A stretch of 64,000 bases of DNA from Robiginitalea sp. (GCA_024642005.1 JAHECA010000014.1:20512-84511), one strand, 5' to 3'. Positions 28,152 through 38,319 are shown, counted from the first letter of the stretch. The notes: a model not told the origin generated them from the letters alone. Numbers and translations: made by a program.

Positions 28152-30335
28152 TTACACTTTCCCGATCAGTGAGAAATCGAGGTGCCTTTTTACCAGATCG
28201 GTATTCTTTACCATAACGACCACCTCTTCCCCCAACTGGTACATTTTTCCCTTGCGCTCACCGACCAGGGCATACTGTCTTTCGTCAAAGGTATAATAAT
28301 CATCCCTGATATCGCGGATCCGGACCATCCCTTCGCACTTATTTTCGATGATTTCCACGTAGATACCCCATTCGGTAACCCCAGAAATTACCCCTGTAAA
28401 CTTCTGGTCTTTATGGTCTTCCATAAACTTGATCTGCATGTACTTGACCGAATCCCTTTCGGCGCTGGCCGCCAGGCTCTCCATTTCGGAAGAATGGCGG
28501 GCCTGTTCTTCGTAAGTCCTTGCGTCTGGCGATTTCCCTCCTTTAAGGTAATGCGCCAACAGGCGATGAACCATTACATCGGGGTACCGGCGAATCGGTG
28601 AGGTAAAGTGGGTATAATAGTCAAAAGCCAGGCCGTAGTGCCCGATATTCTCGGTGCTGTAAATAGCCTTGCTCATGCTCCGAATGGCCAGGGTGTCGAC
28701 CAGGTTTTGCTCTTTCTGCCCCTTAACGTCTTCGAGGAGCTTGTTTAGCGAGCTGTTAAGCGATTTTTTACTCTTGAAGTTGAGCTGGTGTCCGAACCGC
28801 TTAACAATGCCATTCAGGGCCATTAATTTATCTTCATCGGGCTCGTCATGCACGCGGTAGACAAAGGTTTGCTCGGGCTGCTTTTTCCCTATAAACTCAG
28901 CCACCTTGCGGTTGGCAAGCAACATGAACTCCTCAATAAGTTTGTTGGCATCCTTGCTCTCTTTGAAATACACCCCAACCGGTTGGCTGGCCTGGTCGAG
29001 TTCAAAACGAACCTCAACCTTATCGAAGGAGATCGCCCCGTGCTCCATCCGTTTGCTGCGCATGATTTTGGCAAGCCTGTCCATAGTAAGCACCGCCTCC
29101 ACTACTTCATCAGACACCGTGTAGGCAGCTCCCCTGATGGAAACCGTTTCCGGAATACTGCCCGATCCCGTTTCGAGGACGTGCTGCGCTTCTTCATAAG
29201 CAAAGCGCTCGTCGGAATGGATGACCGTACGGCCGAACCACTGCTGGGTTAAGCGGGCATTCCTGTCGAGGACAAAAACAGCAGAAAAAGTGTATTTGTC
29301 TTCATGGGGACGAAGCGAGCAGGCGTTGTTTGAAAGGATCTCTGGCAACATGGGCACTACCCGGTCTACAAGATACACCGAAGTGGCCCGGTTGAAGGCT
29401 TCCTGATCCAGAAGGGTTTCGGGCTCCAGGTAATGTGCCACATCGGCAATATGGATGCCTATTTCATAGTTCCCGTCTTCCAGTATTTTGAATGACAAAG
29501 CATCGTCAAAATCTTTGGCATCGCGCGGGTCTATGGTAAAAGTCAAATCTGCGCGCATGTCTTTCCTGTTGGCCACTTCTTCAGGGAGAATGCGCGTATC
29601 AAGCTTGTTGGCGAACTGTTCCACTTCAGGGGGGAAGCTGTATGGCAAACCGTATTCAGCAAGGATGGAGTGGATTTCGGTATCGTGCTCCCCGGGCATC
29701 CCAAGAATTTGCGTAACCTTACCAAAAGGGGAATCGGCATCGTCGGGCCACCGCAGCAATTCCACAATTACTTTTTCGCCGTGAGCCGCACCACCCAATT
29801 CGTCTAAGGGTACAAAAATGTCTGTATACATCTTCGGGTCGGAGGGGCGTACGAAGGCGAACGATTTATACAGGTCTACCACCCCCACAAAAGCCGTTTT
29901 TTTGCGCTCGAGAATGCGCATCACCTTTCCTTCGGGCTTGCTTTCCTTCTTTTTCTGGAACAGCTGCACCTCTACCCGGTCTCCGTTAAAGGCCCGGTTC
30001 AGGTTCGGGTAGCTGATAAAAATATCTTTCTCGAGTTCTTCAGTAACCAGGTAGCCATTGCCCTGGGTGTTTATATCGACAATGCCGCTGAACACCTTGG
30101 GGACAAAAATGATCTGGTACTTTCCCCTGGAAGGTTGCGCAACCCGTTTTTTCTGTACGAGCTCTTCCAGCCTTTTGATAAGTATATTACGCTGCTCGGT
30201 ATCGCTAATCTTCAGTTTAGCAGCAATTTGCTTATAATTGAATGCCTTTTTAGGGTCCTGTTCTAAAACACTGAAAATCCCTTTCGTAATTTCATTGACC
30301 AAATGATTCTTCGCCCGCTTCTTCTTCTTCGACAT
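28152..30335 (-). CDS. rnr: ribonuclease R
   Basis: RNB motif DLTFTIDPRDAKDFDDALSF; HYGLAFDYYTHFTSPIRRYPDVMVHRLL; C-terminal S1 domain. Confidence 0.95.
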   Translation of the reverse strand: MSKKKKRAKNHLVNEITKGIFSVLEQDPKKAFNYKQIAAKLKISDTEQRNILIKRLEELVQKKRVAQPSRGKYQIIFVPKVFSGIVDINTQGNGYLVTEELEKDIFISYPNLNRAFNGDRVEVQLFQKKKESKPEGKVMRILERKKTAFVGVVDLYKSFAFVRPSDPKMYTDIFVPLDELGGAAHGEKVIVELLRWPDDADSPFGKVTQILGMPGEHDTEIHSILAEYGLPYSFPPEVEQFANKLDTRILPEEVANRKDMRADLTFTIDPRDAKDFDDALSFKILEDGNYEIGIHIADVAHYLEPETLLDQEAFNRATSVYLVDRVVPMLPEILSNNACSLRPHEDKYTFSAVFVLDRNARLTQQWFGRTVIHSDERFAYEEAQHVLETGSGSIPETVSIRGAAYTVSDEVVEAVLTMDRLAKIMRSKRMEHGAISFDKVEVRFELDQASQPVGVYFKESKDANKLIEEFMLLANRKVAEFIGKKQPEQTFVYRVHDEPDEDKLMALNGIVKRFGHQLNFKSKKSLNSSLNKLLEDVKGQKEQNLVDTLAIRSMSKAIYSTENIGHYGLAFDYYTHFTSPIRRYPDVMVHRLLAHYLKGGKSPDARTYEEQARHSSEMESLAASAERDSVKYMQIKFMEDHKDQKFTGVISGVTEWGIYVEIIENKCEGMVRIRDIRDDYYTFDERQYALVGERKGKMYQLGEEVVVMVKNTDLVKRHLDFSLIGKV

Positions 30336-30934
30336 TCAAAAATTAATTTCGCTGCAAATTACGAATAATATTCCACGCAACTTTCCAGGGCTTCGCTGCA
30401 GGGTAGTCCTTTCTTCAACAACAATAAACAATAATTACTCTTTAAGCTTTTTAATAAAATTATATTTTGGTGGTTATGATAGCCTGTTAACAGCGCTTAA
30501 AAAAAATATTGAAAGCGTTTGCAGGTGTCGATTTCAAAAACATATTGACAACCTGTTCTTTTAAAAATAACCTCACTTTAAAGTATTTAAGCATCTTATC
30601 AACGCAGCCTAAATAGCATCTTAACAGGATAACCTGAATAAATAATTGACCCGGGGTGTGTTTATTAGTGGGGTTGGAGTTGAAGACAACCGGGTATAAT
30701 TTCTGATACGCCGGTGTTGCAGAACTAACCGGAAAAGTGTACTGCAATTTTTATACAGTATAACAAAAGGTAAATGTCAGTATTTTTAAGGGAGGTTTTT
30801 AACAAGCACTGAAAAATTAATGCTTTCATAATGAATCGTTTAAATTAAAGACGAGATACAGCTGTTAAGAAGTTTTGATACTGTAAATACGGGGTTGCTT
30901 TTGTACCTTTACCTCATCTAAAAAATAAGATACC

Positions 30935-31366
30935 ATGAAAATTGCCATTGGGAATGACCATGCCGGCACGGAATACAAGCTGGCTTTAGTAGGCATGCTA
31001 AAATCTATGGGGATGGAAGTGGTCAATTACGGTACCGACGGCTCTGACAGTGTGGACTATGCCGATTATATCCATCCGGTAGCCGAAGAGGTTTCCTCAG
31101 GAAAAGCCGATTGGGGGATAATCATCTGCGGGAGCGGGAACGGGGCTGCCATGACGGCTAACAAACACCAGAAAATCAGGGCTGCCCTGTGTTGGAACAA
31201 AGAAATAGTGGCGTTGGCCCGTGAACACAACAATGCCAATATTCTAAGTCTCCCGGCTCGTTTTATAGCCATTCCGCAGGCGCTTGATATGGTAAAGACC
31301 TTTTTGAACACGCCTTTTGAGGGGGGCAGGCACCAAATCCGCATTGAGAAAATACCCTGTTATTGA
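30935..31366 (+). CDS. rpiB: RpiB/LacA/LacB-family sugar-phosphate isomerase
   Basis: MKIAIGNDHAGTEYKLALVGML...IICGSGNGAAMTANKHQKIRAALCW...HNNANILSLPARFI. Confidence 0.92.
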   Translation: MKIAIGNDHAGTEYKLALVGMLKSMGMEVVNYGTDGSDSVDYADYIHPVAEEVSSGKADWGIIICGSGNGAAMTANKHQKIRAALCWNKEIVALAREHNNANILSLPARFIAIPQALDMVKTFLNTPFEGGRHQIRIEKIPCY

Positions 31367-31401
31367 GTTCTCGGGCAGGGGCTTAGAATCGAACTCGGTA
31401 T

Positions 31402-32310
31402 ATGGCGCATTCCCATCACCATCACAACCATAAGGAGACCCAGGGGAAGAACCTGTTAATCTCTATTTTTCTTAACATCCTCATTACCGTTACCCAGGTA
31501 ATTGGCGGGTTTATTTCTGGCAGCCTTTCCTTGCTTTCAGATGCCTTGCACAACCTTAGCGACGTTATTTCGTTGGTTATAAGTTATACAGCCAGCCGCC
31601 TTTCGCGTAAAAAAGCGTCTACCAACAAAACATTCGGTTATAAACGGGCCGAGATAATCGCTGCATTCGTGAATTCGGCCTCCCTGATTGTCGTGGCTAT
31701 AATCCTGATCAAAGAAGCCGTGGAACGGTTTATGGAACCGCAGATTATAGGTGCGCGAATCGTTATCTGGTTATCGTTGCTGGGGATTGCGGCCAACGGG
31801 TTCAGCGTATTGCTGCTGCGGAGCCATTCCGGCTCCAACATGAACCTGAGATCGGCCTATTTGCACCTGCTATCTGATATGATGGCATCTGTGGCGGTTT
31901 TGTTGGGCGCCGTGCTGATGTATTTTTATGAATTCTACTGGATAGATCCACTGCTAACCGTGCTCATTGCGCTGTACCTGGTCTATATGGGATTTGACCT
32001 GCTGCGATCTTCTACACGGGTGTTGATGCTGTTCACCCCTGACAGCATAAAGGTGCAGGAAATCGTGGAATCCATCTCAGCCCTTAAAGAGATTAAAAAC
32101 GTACACCATGTTCATATCTGGCAGCTTAACGAAGACGAGGTGCACCTTGAGGCCCACATCGATTTCATCAGGGACATACCCTTGTCCGAGTTTGATGAAA
32201 TTTTGAATCAGATAGAAGAGAAGGTTTACCATGAATTCGGGATAAACCACATAAACATACAGCCCGAGTTTGGCAAGTGCGACAACAAGCAAATCATCGT
32301 TCAGGATTGA
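31402..32310 (+). CDS. cation diffusion facilitator family transporter
   Basis: His-rich N-terminus MAHSHHHHNH; ISGSLSLLSDALHNLSDVISL; HVHIWQLNEDEVHLEAHI C-terminal domain. Confidence 0.94.
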   Translation: MAHSHHHHNHKETQGKNLLISIFLNILITVTQVIGGFISGSLSLLSDALHNLSDVISLVISYTASRLSRKKASTNKTFGYKRAEIIAAFVNSASLIVVAIILIKEAVERFMEPQIIGARIVIWLSLLGIAANGFSVLLLRSHSGSNMNLRSAYLHLLSDMMASVAVLLGAVLMYFYEFYWIDPLLTVLIALYLVYMGFDLLRSSTRVLMLFTPDSIKVQEIVESISALKEIKNVHHVHIWQLNEDEVHLEAHIDFIRDIPLSEFDEILNQIEEKVYHEFGINHINIQPEFGKCDNKQIIVQD

Positions 32311-32311
32311 T

Positions 32312-32752
32312 ATGAAGATTACCCCACGAACCTTCGAGCAACTTACCGGAAGCGAACTTTACGAAGTACTGAAGCTGCGTGCGGAAGTTTTTGTAGTGGA
32401 ACAGCAGTGCGCATACCTCGACCTCGATGGAAAAGACTTCAGGGCCATCCATGTGCTCGGGCATGAAGGCGGGGAGTTGGCGGCCTATACCCGCCTGTTC
32501 GCCCCGGGCGATTACTTCGAAGAGGCCTCAATTGGACGGGTGGCTGTACGCGCACAGCATCGCGGGCTAGGCCTAGGCCGCGAAATCATGGACGCCTCCC
32601 TTCTGGAACTTGAAGCCCGGTTCGGGGCCGTTGCCATATCCTTATCGGCCCAGGCCTACCTCAGGAGGTTTTACGAAGAACTGGGGTTTGTAGCCGAAGG
32701 ATCAGAATACCTGGAAGACGGGATTCCCCACATTCATATGGTTCGCCGGTAA
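32312..32752 (+). CDS. GNAT-family N-acetyltransferase (ElaA-like)
   Basis: LYEVLKLRAEVFVVEQQCAYLDLDGKDF...SIGRVAVRAQHRGLGLGREIMDASL. ATG at 32312, just after the CDF stop. Confidence 0.88.
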   Translation: MKITPRTFEQLTGSELYEVLKLRAEVFVVEQQCAYLDLDGKDFRAIHVLGHEGGELAAYTRLFAPGDYFEEASIGRVAVRAQHRGLGLGREIMDASLLELEARFGAVAISLSAQAYLRRFYEELGFVAEGSEYLEDGIPHIHMVRR

Positions 32753-32770
32753 TCGGCAACCAGAACCCTT

Positions 32771-33148
32771 TCACGTAATTTTTATGGGCTCTTTGTTGCC
32801 GAGGTTTAATTCGGCCAACAGGGAATCGGTAAATTTATAATGTCCTTTGAAGGTAATGATACGGAAGCGGTTGGAACGCATCCGACTCAGGGTGTCGAGA
32901 AACAGCCATTTGGATTTTAACAGGGTGGGAGCTTCTGATTTGAGACTGAGGTCGAAAACATATTTCAGCCCGTCCTTGGTTGCAGTAATGTCGGGCGTAA
33001 CGGGGTTGCCCGTGCGTTTTACGATAAAGGATTTCGGGGATTCAAACCCCTCCATGTCTGCCTTGATGTCGATAAAACCGCGCGATTCCAAATGCTGCAC
33101 AGATTGTTTCAGCAGGTCTTGATGTTGCTCTTTTTCTGTTTTTACCAT
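32771..33148 (-). CDS. conserved hypothetical protein (~125 aa)
   Basis: Start MVKTEKEQHQDLLKQSVQHL at 33148 (ORF opens at 33205); soluble composition; contains PDITATKDGLKYVFDLSLKSE. Confidence 0.6.
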   Translation of the reverse strand: MVKTEKEQHQDLLKQSVQHLESRGFIDIKADMEGFESPKSFIVKRTGNPVTPDITATKDGLKYVFDLSLKSEAPTLLKSKWLFLDTLSRMRSNRFRIITFKGHYKFTDSLLAELNLGNKEPIKIT

Positions 33149-33235
33149 AGCTAGTATTATACGAAGAAAAAACAGGAAAAACAAACACTTTCCAGCAATT
33201 AACACACAATAAGCGGTTATTAATCAAGGGATTGA

Positions 33236-34300
33236 TTAAAGGACAACCGTCTTTCCGCTCCGAACGGAAGCATCGGCAGCCAGCACAATCTGCATGCTGT
33301 TAACTGCATCCCTCAGGTGGTCGGCCAGGTCTAAATCTTCGGTGATGGCTTTCAGGAAATATTCCTGTTCAAGCAGGCACAGGCCGTCGTGGTCAGGCTC
33401 GTCGGCTGTACTGATGACCTGGTCAGCACGGGCGAAAGTGCCGTCGGCCTTCAGGGCGCTGTGGTGAAGCAGCAGGCTGCCGGTTTTTGAGTGGCCCTCA
33501 ATATCATCGGAATCACCCTTCTCGGAGTCCTGGATGGAGACACAGCCCCCGGGGCCGATTACGTCCTTTACAAAAAAGGCCGTTTCACTCATCATGGGCC
33601 CCCAACCAGCCTCATACCAGCCCACAGAGCCGTCTTCGAACCGCACCTGCAACTGGCCGTAGTTGTACATGTCTGCTGCGATCTCGTCGCTCAGCCTCGC
33701 CCCTATGGCGCTAACGCTAACAGGCCTCGAACCGGTCATCAGGCACATCATGTCCACATAATGGACGCCACAGTCTACGATTGGCGACATGGAACGCATG
33801 AGTTGCTTGTGGGTGTACCACTGGCCCGAAGAACTTTGCTGGTTCAGGTTCATCCGCATAACAAGCGGCTTGCCAAGACCCTGCGCCAGGGTCACAAAAC
33901 GGGTCCAGGCCGGATGCACCCTCAAAATATACCCCACCACCATTTTCCGTTTTTTCTCCCTGGACAGCCGCACCAGTCCTTCGGCTTCCTCAACCGTCAG
34001 GGCCAGCGGTTTTTCGACAAACACATGGCAGTTCGCGTGCAGGGCCTCCGAGACCAGCGCCGCATGGGTGTCTGGGTAGGTATTTACCGAAACGGCATGT
34101 GCCCCGCCGGCAGCAAGTGCTTCCCTCAGCGTGGAAAAGGTGGGGTATCCCCCCAGTTCGGCGGATAGTTTTTCGCGGCTTTCAGGGGTCCGGCTTACCA
34201 GGCCCACGATTTCAAACCCATCCAGTTCGTGGTAAGCCCTGGCATGGCTGCTGCCCATATTGCCGCAGCCCACTACGATTACATTGATTTTTTCTTTCAT
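33236..34300 (-). CDS. Gfo/Idh/MocA-family oxidoreductase
   Basis: INVIVVGCGNMGSSHARAYHEL Rossmann motif; HVFVEKPLALTVEEAEGL. Confidence 0.93.
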   Translation of the reverse strand: MKEKINVIVVGCGNMGSSHARAYHELDGFEIVGLVSRTPESREKLSAELGGYPTFSTLREALAAGGAHAVSVNTYPDTHAALVSEALHANCHVFVEKPLALTVEEAEGLVRLSREKKRKMVVGYILRVHPAWTRFVTLAQGLGKPLVMRMNLNQQSSSGQWYTHKQLMRSMSPIVDCGVHYVDMMCLMTGSRPVSVSAIGARLSDEIAADMYNYGQLQVRFEDGSVGWYEAGWGPMMSETAFFVKDVIGPGGCVSIQDSEKGDSDDIEGHSKTGSLLLHHSALKADGTFARADQVISTADEPDHDGLCLLEQEYFLKAITEDLDLADHLRDAVNSMQIVLAADASVRSGKTVVL

Positions 34301-36435
34301 GGTTCTTCAAGGCTAAAAGCGATGATCTTATTTCCTTTTTCGGTCCCCAACTTCTCTCCACCGCAGGCGATTGCCAGGTATTGCTTCCCGCCCACCTCAT
34401 AGATGGCCGGGGTTGCAAAGGCGGGCGCTGGCAGTTTGTATTCCCAGAGCAAAGCCCCGGTATGCCTGTTAAAGGCACGGAGATAACCGTCTTTGGTGGC
34501 AGCGATAAACAACAGGCCATTTTGGGTAACCGCTGGCCCCCCATAATTCTCAACCCCCGTACTCGGGTAGCCGAGCGCGCGCAGGGAGTCGGTCTCACCC
34601 AGGGGAATTTGCCAGAGGTATTCCCCCGTGTTGAGGTCAATGGCAGAGAGGCTTCCCCACGGCGGAGAAATGGCAGGCAGGCCATTGGCATCCAGAAATT
34701 TATTATACCCGGTGTGCCTGAAGGGGGTAGGGTCGGGGACTGCCTGCGAAGGCCCCGACTCGGAAACCTCCTGTTTGTCTTCCTGTTGCAGCAGGAAACT
34801 CACCAGGGCATTCCGCTCTGCCTGGCCCAATTGGGGGAAGCCCGGCATCATGCCTTTTCCGGCGGCGATCTGCCCCGCTATTTCTTCAGCGGTCAGGCGG
34901 GAGCCCACCCCCAACAGGGAAGGAAACCCGCTGGCGGGCATGCCCTGCCGCCCGGCCTGGTGGCACACCATGCAATACCTTCGGTAGGTTTGTTCCCCGG
35001 GCGAGAGGGAAGCATGCTCAGCGGCAACCTCCTCCATTTGCAGGAACCAGGCCATTTCATTGGCATTCACGTAAAGAATCCCCTTTTCCGGGTCTGCCCC
35101 GGCCCCACCCCATTCGGCCCCGCCGTCGTATCCGGGCAGCAGCAATACGGGTTCGAGCGACGGGGGGGCGTATTGTCGCTTGTCGGCCCGTTTGAAAACC
35201 TGAAGCAGGGAATCCCTGTCTGGTGCATAGGGGCTGATGTCGGCCTCGGTCAGGTCTTGTGATTGGCGGGCGAAAGGGGCGGGCTTCACGGGGATGGGTT
35301 GGGTGGGCCATGAGGTTTCCCCGGGCAGGGTCGAGGCTGGAACCGGGCGCTCTTCAATGTCGAACAAGGGTTCGCCGCTCACGCGGTCGAAGAGGAATAC
35401 ATAGCCCTGTTTGGTCGTTTGCGCCACTGCAGCGATGCGCTTGCCCCCGCGTTCAACCGTTAGCAGGTTCGGGGGGGCTGGCGGGTCGCGGTCCCAGAGA
35501 TCGTGGTGCGTAAACTGATAGTGCCAGAGCAGCGTGCCGGAATTTGCATCGAGCGCCAGCAGGCTGTTGGCAAAAAGGTTCTGCCCCCGTCTCAGCCCAC
35601 CGTAAAAGTCGGGAGCGGCCGAACCGGTCGGCACATAGAGGATTTCCCTTTGCGGGTCAAGGGCCATCCCCGCCCAGTTATTTGCAGCGCCCACCACTTC
35701 GCTGCGATAGGTGTCCGGATTCCCCCAGGTGTCGTTACCCATTTCTCCAGGGTGCGGAATGGTGTGAAAAGCCCAGGCCAGCTTTCCGGTTTGTATGTGA
35801 AAAGCCATTATGTCGCCGGGGGCTGCCGCGGCCCCCTCAGAAACGCGCAGCGGCATAATGATCAGGTCTTTGAAAACAGTGCCCGGGGTATTGGAAATCA
35901 CGAATTTTTCGCGGGTGCTTTCGGGCAAACCGCTTCGCAGGTCTATGCGGCCGCCCTGGCCAAAGGAGGCGTCGGGCTTTCCCGTTCGGGCATCCAGCGA
36001 CCACAGGTCAGGCCCCAGGGTATACAAGATGCGCCTATCTTTTCCCGACTCCCAGTAAGAAAGCCCGCGGCTGGTGGAATGCCACACCTTCAGCGAATCG
36101 CCAAACAGCCATAGCCGCTTGCCGGTACGGGCATCGAGGGCAAAGGCCCGGAGGGCGGCCGACACGCCATAAAGCACCGAGTCAATAATGATGGGGCTCA
36201 TCTGCATTTGCCCGAAATCGGGGCTGTCGTACTCCCAGGCAACCGTGAGGCGGGCAACATTTTCGGGGGAGAACTGCGACAGGGTGCTGTAATGGCTCCT
36301 GCCCGGGTCGCCCAGGTAATGCCGCCATTGCCGGTAATAGGCCTGATCAAGCCCAGGAGCGGAATTTTCCCCACAGGACCAAAAGAGTAAATTGAGCAAG
36401 AGCAGCGGAAAAACACAGAGGAACTGCCGTATCAT
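34297..36435 (-). CDS. PQQ-dependent (quinoprotein) dehydrogenase with internal cytochrome c domain, lipoprotein
   Basis: Lipobox LLFWSCG; WRHYLGDPGRSHYSTLSQFSPENVARLTVAWEYDS; propeller repeats; heme motif CMVCH at 34960-34974. Overlaps the next ORF by 4 nt. Confidence 0.9.
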   Translation of the reverse strand: MIRQFLCVFPLLLLNLLFWSCGENSAPGLDQAYYRQWRHYLGDPGRSHYSTLSQFSPENVARLTVAWEYDSPDFGQMQMSPIIIDSVLYGVSAALRAFALDARTGKRLWLFGDSLKVWHSTSRGLSYWESGKDRRILYTLGPDLWSLDARTGKPDASFGQGGRIDLRSGLPESTREKFVISNTPGTVFKDLIIMPLRVSEGAAAAPGDIMAFHIQTGKLAWAFHTIPHPGEMGNDTWGNPDTYRSEVVGAANNWAGMALDPQREILYVPTGSAAPDFYGGLRRGQNLFANSLLALDANSGTLLWHYQFTHHDLWDRDPPAPPNLLTVERGGKRIAAVAQTTKQGYVFLFDRVSGEPLFDIEERPVPASTLPGETSWPTQPIPVKPAPFARQSQDLTEADISPYAPDRDSLLQVFKRADKRQYAPPSLEPVLLLPGYDGGAEWGGAGADPEKGILYVNANEMAWFLQMEEVAAEHASLSPGEQTYRRYCMVCHQAGRQGMPASGFPSLLGVGSRLTAEEIAGQIAAGKGMMPGFPQLGQAERNALVSFLLQQEDKQEVSESGPSQAVPDPTPFRHTGYNKFLDANGLPAISPPWGSLSAIDLNTGEYLWQIPLGETDSLRALGYPSTGVENYGGPAVTQNGLLFIAATKDGYLRAFNRHTGALLWEYKLPAPAFATPAIYEVGGKQYLAIACGGEKLGTEKGNKIIAFSLEEP

Positions 36436-36494
36436 ACAAAGGCTATTTCTTCCTTAAAAATAGCAATTAATAGAGGAAAGCCGGGAACCTTTGC

Positions 36495-37358
36495 TTATAA
36501 ACCGAACAATTCGCGGCCGAGTCGCCGCACCGACACGGCGTATCCGGCGCCGAACAGGTTAAGGTGTACCAAAAGGTAATACAGCTGGTAGAGCAACATG
36601 CGCCGTTCCATTCCCGGCTTTTTGGGCCGCAATTCGTGGTAGGCCGCATAGAATGGTTCCGGAAAGCCGCCGAACAACCGGGTCATGGCGAGGTCTACCT
36701 CCGCATCTCCGGCATATACCGCCGGATCGATAAGGCAGGCCTCCCCGGGCGCCGCAACCAGGAAATTCCCCGCCCAGAGATCTCCATGGAGCAGGGAGGG
36801 CTCGGTTTCAGGGGCCAGCGCCCTGATGGCCCGGAGCAACAAGCCGGCATCTGGCACGTCCTGCGTGGAAAGAAAGCCGCGCCCCAGGGCCATTTCATAT
36901 TGAGGGAGCAGCCGGTGGTTGGCGTAAAATTCGGGCCAGGCCGGGCCAGGCTCATTGCGCTGGGGCAAACGCCCGATATAGTTGTCGGTCTCCCAGCCAA
37001 AGTGAACAACGCGGTGGTTGTGCAAGGCCGCCAGGCCCCGCCCCAACTGCTCGTAATCGGCCCGGGAAGCTGTTTGGGCAGGCAGGTATTCCAAAAGGAG
37101 CAGGCCGCTTTGCCCGTGCTGCAAAACCCCGGCGACCTGAGGGGTGCGGAGGGCTTTTGCCCCGGCAAGCGCCCTGAGGCCCTCCGCTTCGCAGGCAGCC
37201 ATCTTAAAACCTTCGCCTCCACGGTACTCCTTCAGAAAGAAGAGCCCCTTGTCGGTTTCAAGCGAGAAGGCGTGGGCGATATCGCCCCCTGAAACGGAGT
37301 GCGCGCTGTGTATGCGGAAGCCAAACTGAGCCTGCAGGGCATGAAAACCAGCGCCCAT
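36495..37358 (-). CDS. fructosamine kinase family protein
   Basis: SVSGGDIAHAFSLETDKGLFFLKEYRG..; LLHGDLWAGNFLVAAPGEACLIDPAVYAGDAEVDLAMTRLFGGFPEPFYAAY. Start MGAGFHALQ at 37358, next to the upstream stop. Confidence 0.92.
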   Translation of the reverse strand: MGAGFHALQAQFGFRIHSAHSVSGGDIAHAFSLETDKGLFFLKEYRGGEGFKMAACEAEGLRALAGAKALRTPQVAGVLQHGQSGLLLLEYLPAQTASRADYEQLGRGLAALHNHRVVHFGWETDNYIGRLPQRNEPGPAWPEFYANHRLLPQYEMALGRGFLSTQDVPDAGLLLRAIRALAPETEPSLLHGDLWAGNFLVAAPGEACLIDPAVYAGDAEVDLAMTRLFGGFPEPFYAAYHELRPKKPGMERRMLLYQLYYLLVHLNLFGAGYAVSVRRLGRELFGL

Positions 37359-37359
37359 G

Positions 37360-38319
37360 CTAGAGGTCAAAGCGCGCGCCAAGGCGGGCGATGTGGTAGC
37401 CTTTCTCCAAAACACGGCGACTCGCCTCACTGGCCGGGTCAAGGAGCGGATTGGTGTGGTTCAGGTGAATGAAATGGATTTTCGCCCGCTCGGCTCCAGG
37501 CAAACTGTCGAAACGAGCCATGGTTTCCACCACAAAGGGATGGGGTATTTCCGAAAGGTCGCGGTAACCTACCTCGGCCCCGTCGAAAAAGGAGGCGTCC
37601 AAAAAAACCAGGTCTGCCCCTCTGACCGCTTCCGCAATGTCGGTTTGCCATCGCCCCCACTTGTCGATGTCGGGGATGAACAGGACGGTTTTGCGCGGCC
37701 CCCTGATCTCAAAGCCCACGGTTTCTGAAAATTCATCGCGGTGCGGAACCGTGAAAGGCGTTACTTCCAACTGAGGGGTCAAGCCAACGGCCTCGAGGTC
37801 GCCAAGCGGCTTGAGGGCTATATTTCCCAGGGCCGAAAGCTGGCTCCAGGGCCCGTTTTCCTTTAAAAAACGAAACATCCGGGGCATAGCGAAGACAGGC
37901 ACGGAATCGGCCCCCAGGGCCTCGCGGCCCAGGTACATGAGCCCGACGTAATGTCCGATGTGTGCATGGGTCAAAAAAATTCCCGAGGGCGTGGGAAGCG
38001 TGCTGCCGGCCTGCAATTGAAGCTGCTGTAGCTGCTGTGGGAAATCGGGCCCGGCTTCGAGCAGATACGTGCGGCCTGCCGCATGGTCAATGAGCCCGAG
38101 TGAAACCACTTTTCGGGCGGGGTCAGGGCTTTGAAAAAGACCGGCACAGCAGCTTCGGGAACAGCCTATGTGCGGGGAACCACCGTCCTGGACGGTGCCG
38201 AGCACAAGGAGCTCCACCCCTGAAGGGTCGGCCCCCGGTGAAATGAGCGCCAAATGCAAGGGGCCCGAGGGCAGGAAAGCCCACCAGAAGAACAAAAATC
38301 GCGCAACGCCCCACACCAT
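37360..38319 (-). CDS. MBL-fold metallo-hydrolase, PqqB-like
   Basis: LLVLGTVQDGGSPHIGCSRSCC, ILEAGPDFPQQ-like segment, FLTHAHIGHYVGLMYLGREAL, VPHRDEFSETVGFEIRGP. Resembles PqqB. Confidence 0.82.
   Translation of the reverse strand: MVWGVARFLFFWWAFLPSGPLHLALISPGADPSGVELLVLGTVQDGGSPHIGCSRSCCAGLFQSPDPARKVVSLGLIDHAAGRTYLLEAGPDFPQQLQQLQLQAGSTLPTPSGIFLTHAHIGHYVGLMYLGREALGADSVPVFAMPRMFRFLKENGPWSQLSALGNIALKPLGDLEAVGLTPQLEVTPFTVPHRDEFSETVGFEIRGPRKTVLFIPDIDKWGRWQTDIAEAVRGADLVFLDASFFDGAEVGYRDLSEIPHPFVVETMARFDSLPGAERAKIHFIHLNHTNPLLDPASEASRRVLEKGYHIARLGARFDL

Noticed and set aside
30487-30747. 86-aa minus-strand ORF in the rnr/rpiB intergenic region
   Set aside because: No recognisable motif, no clear promoter or leader, AT-rich composition unlike neighbouring coding sequence. 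Left as non-coding.
31405-31440. His-rich N-terminus (AHSHHHHNHKE) of the CDF transporter as a novelty
   Set aside because: His-rich termini are common in cation diffusion facilitators that handle Zn, Co or Cd.
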